From the NCBI GenBank assembly GCA_001275005.1, contig JWZX01002704.1:1-21285 (forward strand): a stretch of DNA of 21,285 nucleotides, written 5' to 3'. The DNA is from Chrysochromulina tobinii (taxonomy: Eukaryota > Haptophyta > Prymnesiales > Chrysochromulinaceae). Below, piece after piece: positions 7,827 to 15,035 of the stretch; positions within the stretch are counted from its first letter, which is position 1, and each line of letters begins with the position of its first letter. The position numbers were made by a program, and so were the translations under genes. The notes under the pieces are model-generated. The model was not told the origin of the DNA. It saw nothing but the letters and a program-made list of their open reading frames with translations, and made no database searches.

Positions 7827-8852
7827 TCAAAGATCGACGGAGCACGCACCGTCCTCAGGTTGTTGCGCCTGATTTGTTGCCTTGATGGCACTCCTCCCGT
7901 CCAACCCATCCACGGAGCCGACTGCATCGCCCTCATTTGCGCTGGACTCGGACGGTGCGGCTCCTGTGGCAGCGGGCGCCGCTCCGGAGTCGAGGGCGGT
8001 AGCGGCCGCCTTCTCCACGTGCAGGAATCGACAGTTGGCGCCGAATTTGCACTTACCCGAGCGCTCAAAGTCCCAGCACGGCTTGGCCATGACGCGGGTC
8101 TTCTTGTTGCTCGCGCCGCCGCCGCTACTGCCCGCTCCGCCACCGCCACCCCCGTCGCGGCCGACGTCTTCTTCCTCAATGTGTTCGACCTTGCCCTCGA
8201 GCTTACGCTTCATCTTTTCCAAATGGTTGCTAAACCTATTGCTAGGCTGGCTGAGCGGCGTGGCGGCATCGAACTCGAGGCAGGCTTCGCTGATCGACTT
8301 CTTCTCGCCGGCCTTGGGCTGAATGACGGCGACGTATCCCTCGGGCGTGCCGAGCAACTCCGGATGGTCGACCAAGCGCGTATTTGCCTCGATGACAGAA
8401 CCGCGAATGCACGCGTACAGGATGGCCTCGCTGCCATCCGATGCAGTCAAAGTGCAGATCAAGTCACGCGGATTCAACCAGTGTGCACCAGTCTTATGCT
8501 TGCCTGACACCTTGATTTCGCCAAGCTTCTTGCCATCGTGGCTGCGGAAAGAAACGGCTTTGACGCTGAGCGGCGACTGTAGCATGGGGTGTGATGGCGC
8601 CACGCCAATCACGCACAGACCGTTGGAGTGCACGCTCACGCGCTGGTTGTTGCTGAGCGTGTGCGTTGTGTAGTACCGATCCAGTACCGATGGGTACTGC
8701 GCCCAGCCATCGGCCCCGAGGCGCGCCATCTTGTTGTCGCCATCCACGTGGCCCATTGCATCGACCACAGTCTCCGCCACGCTGGACGGCACAATCTTGT
8801 TGTCACCGTGGCCCGTCGCATCGACCGCAGCCGCCGTCGTGCTCGTCGCCAT
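7827..8852 (-). CDS. ABITRAM: ABITRAM (FAM206/Simiate)-like domain fused to a CCCH zinc finger
   Basis: The 341-residue protein has an N-terminal tail with two related VDAxGH...DNK segments (30 residues apart), then an ABITRAM-like domain at about 53-195. It follows the animal protein in order: YPSVLDRYY, NGLCVIGVAPSHPMLQS, KVSGKHKTGAHWL, SDGSEAILYACIRGSVIEAN, EGYVAVIQPK and KSISEACLEF. Human ABITRAM (about 180 residues) stops there; it is reported to bind actin and modulate transcription. Here the chain continues through a Lys/Glu segment (211-228), a Gly tract (234-246) and a perfect CX8CX5CX3H finger (C259, C268, C274, H278), a type that usually binds RNA, then a disordered acidic tail. 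Start: first ATG with A at -3. An in-frame upstream extension has no ATG near its beginning and would overlap the divergent neighbour. The combination suggests a nuclear RNA- or transcription-linked role, which is inference. Confidence 0.85.
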   Translation of the reverse strand: MATSTTAAAVDATGHGDNKIVPSSVAETVVDAMGHVDGDNKMARLGADGWAQYPSVLDRYYTTHTLSNNQRVSVHSNGLCVIGVAPSHPMLQSPLSVKAVSFRSHDGKKLGEIKVSGKHKTGAHWLNPRDLICTLTASDGSEAILYACIRGSVIEANTRLVDHPELLGTPEGYVAVIQPKAGEKKSISEACLEFDAATPLSQPSNRFSNHLEKMKRKLEGKVEHIEEEDVGRDGGGGGGAGSSGGGASNKKTRVMAKPCWDFERSGKCKFGANCRFLHVEKAAATALDSGAAPAATGAAPSESSANEGDAVGSVDGLDGRSAIKATNQAQQPEDGACSVDL

Positions 8853-8996
8853 GGTTGCACGTAGCCGACGAAACTCGACGAAACGGAACTCCCCTTGTAA
8901 ATGAGGCAAGGTGGTTGCGGTCGCGAATTTCGAGCGTGCAGTAATTTGCCGAGTGTGGGCTCGTACATGTAACCGCTGAGGCGCCTCTCTGCACAC
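8853..8996. promoter_or_regulatory. Putative bidirectional promoter with CGACGAAAC pair
   Basis: These 144 bp lie between divergent start codons. CGACGAAAC occurs twice, at 8866-8874 and 8876-8884, spaced 10 bp (one helical turn). The same word is found upstream of two other genes in the window. Confidence 0.45.
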
Positions 8997-10796
8997 ATGT
9001 TGGCTACCGGCCCTCCTCTCGGCCGAGCCCCGCTGGCGGCCGCCCTCATCGCTCTGTCGATATTTGCACTCGCTGCCATATCTCCAAAGACAATGACAGA
9101 CTCAGACTGCACGTGCGTGGCCGGCGCGCCGCTGGCCAATATGGTCGAGGAAAATGCTCCGGGCACCGGCTCGTGGGGTGGAGAGTGTAAGTGCCCCGAT
9201 GGCGCAGTCTACCTCGTGGCGGATAACGACGACTATTGCTCGAGTCTCGCATGCGTGGGAGGCTCGTACATAGGCTGCACCCAACGCACTGCTGGCCCAT
9301 GGTCGCATCGAAGAGTGACTTGTGCTCCATCACCACCTCCAGCCCACCGGCCAGTACCGCAGCCGCCTGTACCGCAGCCGCCCTTGCCACCGCCGCTAAC
9401 GCCAGAGCAGCGGCCGCCACTTCCAATGGCCAACTTATGGTCCGACCTCGCCAACCTCACAAGCCCAACGCGCATCGAAGCTGACGCATCGTGGGCAACG
9501 GGTTGGCAATCGGAGCTGCAAGCTGCGCTCGCGCTCCCGCGCTCGCGGCGTGAGCTGCCTCGGAATGCTTCGCTAGAGCTCTGCTCCGCGCTGCTCGCCG
9601 TCGGTGCACCGCTCTTGCTCTCGAGCGCCATGGATGGGGTGGGGGGGCCGCAGAGCACCGTGCTGCTCCTAATTGGCGCAGGCGCGTTGCTCGGTGTGCT
9701 CGGGCTTCTCCTCGTGCAGGCTGCGTGCGCGTGCTGCTGCGCCCCTCGCGGTGGCCGCCTTGGCCCTATGGTCAAGGGCAGCGAGCGCGGTGCTAGCCAC
9801 GAGCAGCTGGCGCGCAACGAGGCGCGCGGTGGCAGCTGTGGCGGCACAGAGCACCCCCCAGGCACAGAGCACACCTCAGGCACAGGGCATACACCAGGCA
9901 CAGGGCACTTGCGGGTGATCTCTGAGGAGTGTCTTGGGCCAACGCCAGGGCTGCACCAGTCCGCGCTAGCACGTGTCGGCAGCGACGACGACAGTTCCCG
10001 TGTCAATGGCGGCGGCTGCGGCGGGTATCATCAGCACGATGGGAGCAGCTGGCATGCGCCTGATGGTGGGTATCATCAGCACGATGGGAGCAGCTGGCGT
10101 GCGCCTGAGCAAGCGAGCCCTGCCGACTCAGGCGCTAGCAGCGCCGACCTCAGCTACCGCTCTCCTCCGCCTATCCCAGCCTGGGCATGCAAGCTCGAGC
10201 ATGGCGGTGGTAGCCGGCCACAACTGCCCGCAGACGTGGCGGGCGCTGCGGGCTGGCCTGGGAGGGAGCCGCCTGGTGGGGGGGCTGGGAAGGAGGGGAC
10301 AGGCTGGGCTGGAAGGGAGCCGCTGAGGCCCACCGCCACGGCGCCCTCTACAGGCGGGAGGGAGGCGCTGAGCATACCGAGCATGGCGCTGAGCCGGCCG
10401 AGGAGCCACGTGCCGGCGCTGGTGGTGCCTCCGCCCTCGAGCAGCGTCGGGCTGGGTGGCGTCCCTCCATCCTGCCGGGCTTCGTCGCGGCAGCCGCGGC
10501 AGCCGCGGCAGCCGGCGGCACCGTCGGAGCAGCAGGATGTGGACGGGCAGCTCTCTCTCTCGGGCCCGACAGCCGACGGCGGCTGGCAGTGCCTCGTCTA
10601 CCTGCCGTCCATCGAGGCTATGCGATACGACGTGAGCCATCCGCTCGGCGGCGCGGCGCTCAAGCTGCATGTGCGCGGCGTCCTACTCGCCCGTTGGGAA
10701 GCCCTCGTCCGCTGCACGACCATGGCGGCGTGGCAGGCCGCAGTGAGTAAGCTGCTCAGCGACGCGCGGGCTGAGCATCGCGTGGGGCAGCTCTGA
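8997..10796 (+). CDS. Single-pass membrane protein with secreted eight-Cys domain
   Basis: The 599-residue protein is not recognised as a named family. A signal peptide is visible (hydrophobic 13-28). The ectodomain has eight cysteines (C38, C40, C64, C66, C81, C86, C94, C109) in a compact pattern, CKCPDGAVYLVADNDDYC...LAC...C...WSHRRVTC, then a Pro-rich stalk (111-143), two N-glycosylation sequons (N153, N190) and a transmembrane helix at about 221-241. Right after the helix a CACCC cluster (244-248) could be palmitoylated. The cytoplasmic part is low-complexity, with GTEH/GTGH repeats (283-304) and two near-identical 15-residue units beginning GGYHQHDGSSW. A better-ordered Trp/Leu-rich C-terminus follows (from about 535, WQCLVYLPS...). 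This topology fits a cell-surface receptor or adhesion protein, which is inference. The ATG is the only plausible start. Confidence 0.8.
   Translation: MLATGPPLGRAPLAAALIALSIFALAAISPKTMTDSDCTCVAGAPLANMVEENAPGTGSWGGECKCPDGAVYLVADNDDYCSSLACVGGSYIGCTQRTAGPWSHRRVTCAPSPPPAHRPVPQPPVPQPPLPPPLTPEQRPPLPMANLWSDLANLTSPTRIEADASWATGWQSELQAALALPRSRRELPRNASLELCSALLAVGAPLLLSSAMDGVGGPQSTVLLLIGAGALLGVLGLLLVQAACACCCAPRGGRLGPMVKGSERGASHEQLARNEARGGSCGGTEHPPGTEHTSGTGHTPGTGHLRVISEECLGPTPGLHQSALARVGSDDDSSRVNGGGCGGYHQHDGSSWHAPDGGYHQHDGSSWRAPEQASPADSGASSADLSYRSPPPIPAWACKLEHGGGSRPQLPADVAGAAGWPGREPPGGGAGKEGTGWAGREPLRPTATAPSTGGREALSIPSMALSRPRSHVPALVVPPPSSSVGLGGVPPSCRASSRQPRQPRQPAAPSEQQDVDGQLSLSGPTADGGWQCLVYLPSIEAMRYDVSHPLGGAALKLHVRGVLLARWEALVRCTTMAAWQAAVSKLLSDARAEHRVGQL
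9843..9914 (+). repeat. 18-nt minisatellite, about 4 copies, in frame
   Basis: Imperfect 18-nt units beginning GGCACAG(A/G)GCA encode the GTEH/GTGH repeat in the cytoplasmic tail. Confidence 0.85.
10023..10112 (+). repeat. 45-bp tandem duplication, in frame
   Basis: Two adjacent 45-bp units (10023-10067 and 10068-10112) encode GGYHQHDGSSW(H/R)AP(D/E). They are nearly identical, so the duplication looks recent. Confidence 0.9.
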
Positions 10797-10931
10797 GGGG
10801 AGCTCTGAGGCGCAGGACGATGAATGACGCGGACTTGCTCTGCCCTTTGGGCACTGGAGCAGTGACGATTCTCAGCGCTACGACCAAGACCCCTCGCTTG
10901 TGGCTATAACGCTCAGGCCACAGGCGTCAGG

Positions 10932-10984
10932 CCTCTTTGATCTTAGTTGGGAGGGCATCTTTGATCTTAAAAGGGCATCTTGAC
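10932..10984 (+). repeat. Direct repeats of GGGCATCTTTGATCTTA
   Basis: TTTGATCTTA occurs at 10936-10945 and 10960-10969, and GGGCATCTT at 10953-10961 and 10973-10981. This is a partial triple repeat with spacing of 20-24 bp, 60-110 bp upstream of the TATA box. Confidence 0.75.
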
Positions 10985-11040
10985 TTTACCGCGGGGCCTC
11001 CCTTACATGTAGGACGCAACCACCTGAGGAGGGGGGCAAA

Positions 11041-11047
11041 TATAAAT
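11041..11047 (+). promoter_or_regulatory. TATA box
   Basis: TATAAAT at 11041-11047 stands out in very GC-rich DNA, 120 bp before the first ATG of the downstream gene. A start site about 30 bp further on would leave a 5' UTR of roughly 95 nt. Confidence 0.55.
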
Positions 11048-11166
11048 TGCTTCCGTCATCAGAGGGTTTTGTTCTGTTTTTTGCCCGGTCTCCACTTTCC
11101 AATCTTTGCCAAGCGCCCCTGCGATCGACAAGACGGACGTCGCGTCCACAAGCTTGGGATACCTCG

Positions 11167-13188
11167 ATGGGATGGGGCCAACTGGACGACCCGCGCGAGA
11201 TGCCGCCGCCGACCGATTTGCTGAGCAGGCCACGGAGCGCACCGACCGACTACTTGGCCAAGCCAAGGAAGATGACTTTCACGCCGGCCGCTATGCAGCA
11301 AAACGCGTTGGCAAAGATGATGGCGCTCGAGGATGAGGGCGGGAGCTGCACCGAAGATGACAACATGGGCCACGGCACGAATCGCGAGGAGAAGCTGATG
11401 GACGCAGTGCGCGAAAATATGGGACGCGACCACCGGGTGCCTCGAGTCGCGACAACAACCCGTCCCCATGGCACCGTTCCCACACAAGCCTATGTCTCCG
11501 CGCGGGGCGCGTCGGCGCGGCGCCAAGAGTCGGCGCGGGCCACCGCTGAGATGGAGCATCTCCAGAAGAAGCAGCGTATGAAGAAGATGTCGTCCTACCG
11601 CGAGATCCGCTACGGGCAAGTGAGCAGCCGTGTCGTCGGGGGCCCGAACGGGCCCGACTCGGCGAGGCGGCCCGACAGCAGCCGCGCGGGCGACACGGCC
11701 TCGGTCGCGTCGGCCATCGCCAGCGGGCGGCTCGCACGGCAGACGACGCGCTCGACGTTGATCAAGGCCCCGAGCGTCGCAGAGATCCAGGAGGCGATCA
11801 AGGATCGGCCGTATCTGACGAGGCAGATCCAGGCGCTCCACCGCGACCCCGACATGAGCCGGGAGCAGCGACTGCAGGAAATTGTTCGGATCATTCGCGA
11901 GGTGCGGCCGGACACGCTGCACACGGAGCCGACGGCGCTCGAGAAGCTGCAGAGCGGCTACACGTGCACGGCGCCGCAGAAGGCAGGGCGTCGCGCCGCG
12001 ATCCAGGACCAGGTGCGCCGTGTCAAGGAAGCCAATAAAGCTCGGCACAGCCAGCCACAGACTCCGCACTGGCGCAACCACGGCGGCGAGGCCGTCGAGA
12101 CGCTGCTCGAGTCGGTCGACCTGGTGGATGCGCGCTTCTTGGTGTCGCTCAACGAGCAGGGCGGCACGCTCCCGTGCTGGAGCACTTTGCCCGACGCAGC
12201 AAAGATCGGCCAGTCGAGCGTGTGGCGGCTGTGGGGATGGACCCAGAAGGCGTCCTTGCCTGTGCTCGTGCTCAGCTGCCCGTGGCTCGACGGCGATCAC
12301 CCCGACAGGGAGGGCGAGATGCTGGCGTTGCTGGTGCCGCTGCTCCGCGTGATGCTCAGCGTATGCGGCGGCGAGCACTACACGGTGGGCGTACTTTGGG
12401 ACTATGCGTCACTCCCGCAGCCGATCCGATCGCCGGCGGAGCACGCGCGATTCGTCGAAGGGCTGCGCACGCTCACCACGTGGTACACGCACCCGTACAC
12501 GCACGTGCTGCTCATGACGCAGCCGCTCCCCGAGGTCGCCCCCAGCGGCGAGCCATACAGCAACGTAGCGCGGCCGTATGGGGCTCGTGGCTGGTGCGAT
12601 CTTGAACGGCGTATGGCGTGTCTCTCGACGGTGAGTCACTGCCTGTGGGACCTGTCGCTGTTCCAGCCGGAATCGCTTTCGGGCAGCGCGGCGCCTTCAG
12701 AGAGTGGCAGCACTACCACCACGGGCGCGCCCGCGATGACGGCCGATTTGCAAGCAATGGTCGCGATCAGGACGTTTGGCACGATGCGTGCGCAACTCAT
12801 GCTGCGCAGCCGCGAGCCTCCGTTGCCGCCCACCCTGTTTGCGCACACGATGCGCAAGAAGGTCGACTGCGGCCTGATGAGCTTCCTTGAGCCCACAGAT
12901 ATGCTCGCGGTGCTCGAGATGTACGAGGCCGGCTTCGTCTCGTTTTTCGAAAACTTCCGCAAGTTCGACCCTTCGGGCACCTTCAATTCGCTCCAAGGCC
13001 TGGAGTGGGGCCCCGCCGAGGCAAAGGTGCTCGCAACGGCGCTGGCCTACGCCTCCGAGAAGTGCAAGCTGCGCAAGTCGGGCACGGTGCGCTTACGGTT
13101 TGAGGGCAACGCGTTTGACGAGAAGGGCGAGAAGGCCATCCGCACCGCGATCCAGTTTTCGAAGGTCATCGCCGACGTCAGATTTTAG
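11167..13188 (+). CDS. Large uncharacterised protein with WYTHPYT/RGWC domain and LRR-like C-terminus
   Basis: The 673-residue protein is not assigned to a named family. Residues 1-290 are charged, with short helical segments and disordered Ser/Arg/Asp stretches. About 310-520 looks like a globular domain: VLVLSCPWLDGDHPD, then VLWDYASLPQ (409-418), WYTHPYTHVLLMT (439-451) and RGWCDLERRMACLS (474-487). I have the impression that the 'WDY.SLPQ ... T.VLL.T ... RGWC..E' pattern recurs in algal and other protist hypothetical proteins. The alternating hydrophobic strands with acidic and Cys/Trp motifs suggest an alpha/beta fold, possibly enzymatic. The end (about 622-673, RLRFEGNAFDEKGEKAIRTAI) resembles one leucine-rich-repeat unit of the RNase-inhibitor type. 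The first in-frame ATG is at 11167. The frame is open further upstream but has no ATG, and it begins inside the TATA box. No introns are needed. Confidence 0.85.
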   Translation: MGWGQLDDPREMPPPTDLLSRPRSAPTDYLAKPRKMTFTPAAMQQNALAKMMALEDEGGSCTEDDNMGHGTNREEKLMDAVRENMGRDHRVPRVATTTRPHGTVPTQAYVSARGASARRQESARATAEMEHLQKKQRMKKMSSYREIRYGQVSSRVVGGPNGPDSARRPDSSRAGDTASVASAIASGRLARQTTRSTLIKAPSVAEIQEAIKDRPYLTRQIQALHRDPDMSREQRLQEIVRIIREVRPDTLHTEPTALEKLQSGYTCTAPQKAGRRAAIQDQVRRVKEANKARHSQPQTPHWRNHGGEAVETLLESVDLVDARFLVSLNEQGGTLPCWSTLPDAAKIGQSSVWRLWGWTQKASLPVLVLSCPWLDGDHPDREGEMLALLVPLLRVMLSVCGGEHYTVGVLWDYASLPQPIRSPAEHARFVEGLRTLTTWYTHPYTHVLLMTQPLPEVAPSGEPYSNVARPYGARGWCDLERRMACLSTVSHCLWDLSLFQPESLSGSAAPSESGSTTTTGAPAMTADLQAMVAIRTFGTMRAQLMLRSREPPLPPTLFAHTMRKKVDCGLMSFLEPTDMLAVLEMYEAGFVSFFENFRKFDPSGTFNSLQGLEWGPAEAKVLATALAYASEKCKLRKSGTVRLRFEGNAFDEKGEKAIRTAIQFSKVIADVRF

Positions 13189-13748
13189 AGTTTGGAACGC
13201 TTATCCAACGAGCGTCGCATTCGGCATTTTCGGATCCGGCGGGGGTCGCGCGGCGTTTCGCGTTTGGTATCGTTTTGGGGTGGTGGTCGTTTCTACGAAC
13301 CTCGTTGGGAACGAGGCGCGTGATCCGGTGATGGCTGTCGGCGACTTGCGAGCTGCAGGCGGGACAGGCGCGACAGCGGACGCGGTAGGATTGTTTCGGT
13401 ACGCTACTGACCTATGTTTATTGTGTTTACGCACACGGCGGCTTCGACCCGGGCCGGGCGGCTCGCCCGGGCGCGCGCGGGAGCGACCGCCCGGCGGAAC
13501 GCGGGCAATCGCGATTAAAGCACGGTGCAAAGCGTTAGCAATAGCAATGCGTGCCGGGACTGTAAAGTTGCTGGAAATGCTGCGGAATGAACCATGAAGA
13601 TGGCCATTCACGTAATATGGCTCACCACCGCTGCGAGCGCCTGCGCGCGCGCCTGAGTGTCGAGCTCGCCGAAGGCGCGCGGCCGGCACCACGTTCGGGT
13701 CCCCACGTTGAGACCCTTGGGGGCGTCGTGTGCTAGGCCATGTATCCG
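13189..13748. other. Convergent intergenic region with two small hairpins
   Basis: These 560 bp hold the 3' flanks of two convergent genes. CCTCGTT-GGG-AACGAGG (13300-13316) and CCGGGCG-GCT-CGCCCGG (13454-13470) are perfect 7-bp stems with 3-nt loops. A minus-strand AATAAA lies at about 13417-13422, some 330 nt after the stop of the gene at 13749-14720, and could serve as its polyadenylation signal. No gene is seen. Confidence 0.55.
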
Positions 13749-14720
13749 TCATAGGTACTGTGCCTCCACCTGCGCGTCCTCGGCCTGCGACCTGTGGATC
13801 GATTGCGTGTCCACCCACACGAGCCCATGCCAAGGGTCGATGGCGTAGTCCTCGAAGAGCGCGGAGGATGCGGCGTAAGGCCTCTCCCCGCACGGCACGC
13901 CTGGCTCCGAGATTGGGGAAGTGTACTCTCTCGCACGGCCCAGCAGCAATGCGACGGAAGAGCGCGACGAGCTGCCAGCTTTCTTTACGAGCGAGCCACG
14001 CTCCCCCTCCGCCGCGCTCTCCTTGCCGCCCTCGCCGCCCTCGTCTGTCGAGCCCCGGATGCGCTTGCCGCCGCCCTCGCTGGCCCTAACAGCCGCCTCG
14101 GCGGTCTGCTGCTTGTGGATCTCGTTACTCTTCTCCTCGAGAGCCGCCATCGCCTCGTTCACGGCTGCGGCCGCCGCCTCCTTGAGCAGCTCGGACTCGC
14201 CCAGTTCCAAGGTCTCCATCTGGCGCGCCTTGCGTACCTCGTCGCGCATTACGAGCCAACGGCTGACAACAGCAAGCTCCTCTTCCCAGGGCACGTGCGA
14301 GCTCGGGGCTCCCGTCCAGCGCCTGCCTTCATGCCCGTGCAGTCTCTCAAGGTTCCGACGTGCCTTTTCCTCGCGGCTCGCCGCATTGCTCGCCGCCTTT
14401 CGCACACTCGCAACCATTTTGGCCGCCGTGGCGTCCACGACTTGCAGCTGCTCAGCCGCCGCAAGCTGCTGCTGCGCGGCCGCGGCCGCCTCGCACGCCT
14501 CGGCCGCTGCGATCGCGGCCGCCTGCCACTTGGTGCCCTTGGACTCGGCTTCGAGTGAAGCCATCCCGCACGTAAGAGCACGCAGAGTCGCCGCGTGCCG
14601 CGCACAGCACGCCTGGTGCGCGTCCTCCAGCTCGTTGACTTGCTCGATGGCATTGTTGAGCTGCTCAATGAGCGTGCGAATCTCCTCGGCCGAGGTATCC
14701 GTATCGGCAGAAGCCGCCAT
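13749..14720 (-). CDS. Ala/Glu-rich coiled-coil protein, unknown function
   Basis: The 323-residue protein is not recognised. It starts at ATG followed by GCG and ends TGA. Residues 10-48 (AEEIRTLIEQLNNAIEQVNELEDAHQ) show a heptad pattern of Leu/Ile. Long Ala/Gln/Glu helices follow to about residue 220, interrupted by a Trp-containing stretch (PWEEELAVVSRWLVM, about 143-157). A Gly/Ser/Glu-rich basic-acidic linker (about 220-255) leads to a conserved-looking C-terminus, FEDYAIDPWHGLVWVDTQSI. There is no signal peptide or membrane segment. The likely role is structural or as a scaffold, and this is inference from composition only. It lies downstream of SRP72 on the same strand with 315 bp between them. 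Its upstream region carries a short open frame and palindromes described separately. Confidence 0.75.
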   Translation of the reverse strand: MAASADTDTSAEEIRTLIEQLNNAIEQVNELEDAHQACCARHAATLRALTCGMASLEAESKGTKWQAAAIAAAEACEAAAAAQQQLAAAEQLQVVDATAAKMVASVRKAASNAASREEKARRNLERLHGHEGRRWTGAPSSHVPWEEELAVVSRWLVMRDEVRKARQMETLELGESELLKEAAAAAVNEAMAALEEKSNEIHKQQTAEAAVRASEGGGKRIRGSTDEGGEGGKESAAEGERGSLVKKAGSSSRSSVALLLGRAREYTSPISEPGVPCGERPYAASSALFEDYAIDPWHGLVWVDTQSIHRSQAEDAQVEAQYL

Positions 14721-14754
14721 TTATCTGCTGTGAACAGTCTTCAAAATTTGCTAC

Positions 14755-14774
14755 ATTGTACTGTACAATTGTAC
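14755..14774. promoter_or_regulatory. Overlapping GTAC palindromes
   Basis: ATTGTAC-T-GTACAAT (14755-14769) overlaps the 12-bp palindrome GTACAATTGTAC (14763-14774). The block lies 35-54 bp upstream of the coiled-coil start, where a dimeric factor could bind or an RNA stem could form in the 5' UTR. Confidence 0.5.
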
Positions 14775-14955
14775 CTGACCCAGGGGGGCCGGAGTAAGTA
14801 AAGTCAGTTTCGTCGCGGTTCCCCCGCGCACACCACAGCTGCCTGGCTGAGATATTGTCAGTTGTCTCCCACTCCTCGGTGGGCATCAATCACATACACT
14901 TCACAGTGAACTTCACAGCAAAACCCGCGCGAGCACAGGCTCAGGCGCACGCACC

Positions 14956-14974
14956 GTCAGCCGCACCGGCTGAC
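14956..14974 (-). repeat. 8-bp hairpin in SRP72 3' flank (distal)
   Basis: GTCAGCCG-CAC-CGGCTGAC is a perfect 8-bp stem with a 3-nt loop, about 60 nt beyond the SRP72 stop. Confidence 0.85.
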
Positions 14975-14983
14975 AGTCTTCAC

Positions 14984-15002
14984 GCTTAAGCCTAGCTTAA
15001 GC
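14984..15002 (-). repeat. 8-bp hairpin in SRP72 3' flank (proximal)
   Basis: GCTTAAGC-CTA-GCTTAAGC is a perfect 8-bp stem with a 3-nt loop, about 33 nt beyond the SRP72 stop. Each arm is itself palindromic. Confidence 0.85.
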
Positions 15003-15035
15003 CGTATCGAGTCTCCACCTCTCTCGGCACCGCAA

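Larger units (their letters stand above)
10797..11166. other. Intergenic, tandem gene spacing; 3' hairpin and promoter
   Basis: This spacer joins two genes on the plus strand. TGCCC-TTT-GGGCA at 10841-10853, flanked by GCTC/GAGC, forms a hairpin about 45 nt after the upstream stop. Short direct repeats at 10932-10984 and a TATA box at 11041 are listed separately. No gene is seen. Confidence 0.55.
14721..15035 (-). promoter_or_regulatory. Spacer: SRP72 3' end and promoter of the coiled-coil gene
   Basis: These 315 bp contain two 8-bp hairpins just past the SRP72 stop, a CGACGAAAC word on the minus strand (14807-14815) and a GTAC-rich palindromic block (14755-14774) near the next start. A 73-codon upstream frame (ATG at 14886, stop at 14665) overlaps the coiled-coil start in another frame. 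It could be a regulatory uORF, but I cannot show it is translated. Confidence 0.45.

Noticed and set aside
9233-10006. 257-codon minus-strand frame
   Set aside because: It is antisense to the membrane protein and its repeats read Pro/Ser/Arg by composition.
11059-12378. 439-codon open frame on the minus strand
   Set aside because: It lies antisense to the 673-residue protein. High GC leaves the antisense frame open, and the product is Arg/Ala/Leu-biased without motifs.
13201-13893. 230-codon minus-strand frame
   Set aside because: It overlaps the coiled-coil gene in another frame and is otherwise Arg/Pro/Gly-rich intergenic sequence without motifs.
14665-14886. 73-codon upstream frame considered as a 5' exon of the coiled-coil gene
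   Set aside because: A good donor (TCAG/GTACAA) and a TTCACAG acceptor exist, but joining them gives the wrong frame for the coiled-coil protein.
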